This document shows, piece after piece, positions 21,937 through 22,823 of a DNA stretch of 22,823 nucleotides; positions within the stretch are counted from its first letter, which is position 1; the number at the start of each line of letters is the position of its first letter. The stretch lies in assembly GCA_046155815.1 (NCBI GenBank), contig JBJXFY010000292.1:1-22823 (forward strand), in the 5' to 3' direction. Under the pieces are notes generated by a model. It saw only the letters and a list, made by a program, of their open reading frames with translations. It made no database searches and was not told the DNA's origin. A program made the position numbers and the translations under genes. Origin of the DNA: JBJXFY01 sp046155815 (lineage in GTDB: Bacteria; Verrucomicrobiota; Verrucomicrobiia; Limisphaerales; CAIMTB01).

Positions 21937-22823
21937 ACCTCCGCTTTCCCAAAGCCAGCCAGGTCATTGTCCGTTTGGGTGACGAGGAATCGGGCGAACT
22001 GCCGTTCTCGAATCCCATCGCCGACAAGGAACTCCGCGACCTCGCCTGGTATGTCGAAACCTACGGCGCCCATTCGCTCGGCGACCCAGACGACTCGGAA
22101 GCCAGGCGCATCGCCGGTCAGTTGCCTGCCTGGGGCCAGACCCTCTTCGACGCTGTCTTCACCGACCGCGCCGCCCAGCGCCTCTTCAACACTTTCCAAG
22201 ACGACGAGGGCGACTCCCGCCTGCTGACCATCTCCGCCGAGCATCCCGCCATCCTCGCGCTGCCGTGGGAGCTGCTCCACGACCCCGCGTCCGGTGGCGG
22301 CTTCCTCTTCATGGAAACGCCGCGCATCAGCATCCGCCGCCGGGTGGCTGGAGCGACCGGCGGGCGCAAGGCTTTCAAGCCCGCCCCGAAAGACTCCCTC
22401 CACCTCCTCTTCGTCGTCAGCCGGCCCGCCGACACCGGCTTCCTCGACCCGCGCGCGGACTCGCAGCCGGTGCTCGACGCCATTGACCTGAACGCGCCCG
22501 GCCGCGTCTCTTGCGAGTTCCTCCGCCCGCCCACGCTCGACGCCCTGATCCAGCGACTGGAGGACGAGTCCAAAACGCCCGTGGACATCCTCCACTTCGA
22601 CGGCCACGGCGTCTTTGATCGCCACGGCAACCTGCCGAACCGCGCCGCTGCAGCCCAGACCGTGCGCATCGCCCGGCTGGAGGAAGTCCTCCGCGACAAA
22701 AAGGTCGAAGTCCCCGTGGACCCGGATTGCCCGCCCCACACCGGCTATCTCCTCTTCGAGAAACCCGACGCCTCGCCCGACTTCGTCTCCGCCGCCAAGC
22801 TCGGCGAGAACCTTCATCGCCAC
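21921..22823 (+). CDS. CHAT-domain caspase-like protease, N-terminal 301 residues (3' end outside window)
   Basis: From ATG 21921 the frame is open to the window edge. The start has AAGGAG five bases upstream. After an about 100-residue N-terminal part (LNLRFPKASQVIVRLGDEES, then WGQTLFDAVFTDRAAQRLFN), residues 102-140 read LTISAEHPAILALPWELLHD...FLFMETPRISIRRR, the conserved front of CHAT domains. Residues 221-230, VDILHFDGHG, hold the catalytic His (most likely H229), and TGYLLFEKPDASPDFVSAAK (274-293) is the expected following strand and helix. The catalytic Cys, usually in a 'vvLsACxS' strand shortly after, lies beyond 22823. CHAT proteases are caspase-type peptidases found in regulated proteolysis and bacterial conflict systems. 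The gene overlaps the 182-residue membrane protein by 16 bp. What the C-terminal part contains (TPR, STAND ATPase or other sensor) is unknown. Confidence 0.88.
   Translation, partial: MSTELNLRFPKASQVIVRLGDEESGELPFSNPIADKELRDLAWYVETYGAHSLGDPDDSEARRIAGQLPAWGQTLFDAVFTDRAAQRLFNTFQDDEGDSRLLTISAEHPAILALPWELLHDPASGGGFLFMETPRISIRRRVAGATGGRKAFKPAPKDSLHLLFVVSRPADTGFLDPRADSQPVLDAIDLNAPGRVSCEFLRPPTLDALIQRLEDESKTPVDILHFDGHGVFDRHGNLPNRAAAAQTVRIARLEEVLRDKKVEVPVDPDCPPHTGYLLFEKPDASPDFVSAAKLGENLHRH

Noticed and set aside
21906..22823. Minus-strand open frame at the right edge
   Set aside because: It lies opposite the CHAT gene, which has a ribosome site and catalytic-site motifs; the minus-strand product shows none.

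Overview
The window is very GC-rich DNA that most resembles a member of the Verrucomicrobiota. The support is a DUF1592-type cytochrome protein next to a Tat-exported DUF1552 protein, a PEP-CTERM sorted protein, an about 50-residue C-terminal module on the haloperoxidase of a kind common in that phylum, short palindromic intergenic repeats, and few clear Shine-Dalgarno sites. This assignment is inference from gene content; no rRNA or tRNA gene was seen.

Layout. 2-589 (+) is the 3' end of a membrane mannosyltransferase-like gene (DUF2029/GT87). 590-1057 holds two copies of a palindromic, MITE/REP-like repeat. 1058-3840 (-) is a three-gene cluster: a vanadium-type haloperoxidase/PAP2 protein broken by one extra base in a G8 run, a small secreted protein, and an outer-membrane beta-barrel-like protein. 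4086-6130 (-) is a PEP-CTERM protein followed by a DUF4331 protein, ending at a good terminator. 6338-6988 (-) is a decayed IS4-like transposase. 7294-9968 (-) is a transketolase with a hairpin-rich linker insertion plus a small membrane protein. 10268-12375 (+) is polyprenyl diphosphate synthase, an ECF sigma factor and a probable anti-sigma protein. Then come a CvpA-type membrane protein (-), a PfkB sugar kinase (+), an FHA/zinc-ribbon protein (-), a family 4 glycosyltransferase with a TTG start (-), and the DUF1592-DUF1552 pair (-).

The most interesting part is the right edge, 21129-22823 (+). Three overlapping reading frames run off the window: a 93-residue charged protein, a 182-residue protein with a hydrophobic hairpin and a CxxC, and the first 301 residues of a CHAT-type caspase-like protease with the LPWELL and HFDGHG motifs. 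The tight overlaps suggest one translationally coupled unit. A protease encoded beside a small membrane protein resembles the protease-effector pairs of bacterial conflict or programmed-death systems. The active-site cysteine and any further genes lie outside the window.

Most other genes are ordinary housekeeping or surface-protein genes. Long open frames opposite these genes are a by-product of the high GC content and are not annotated.
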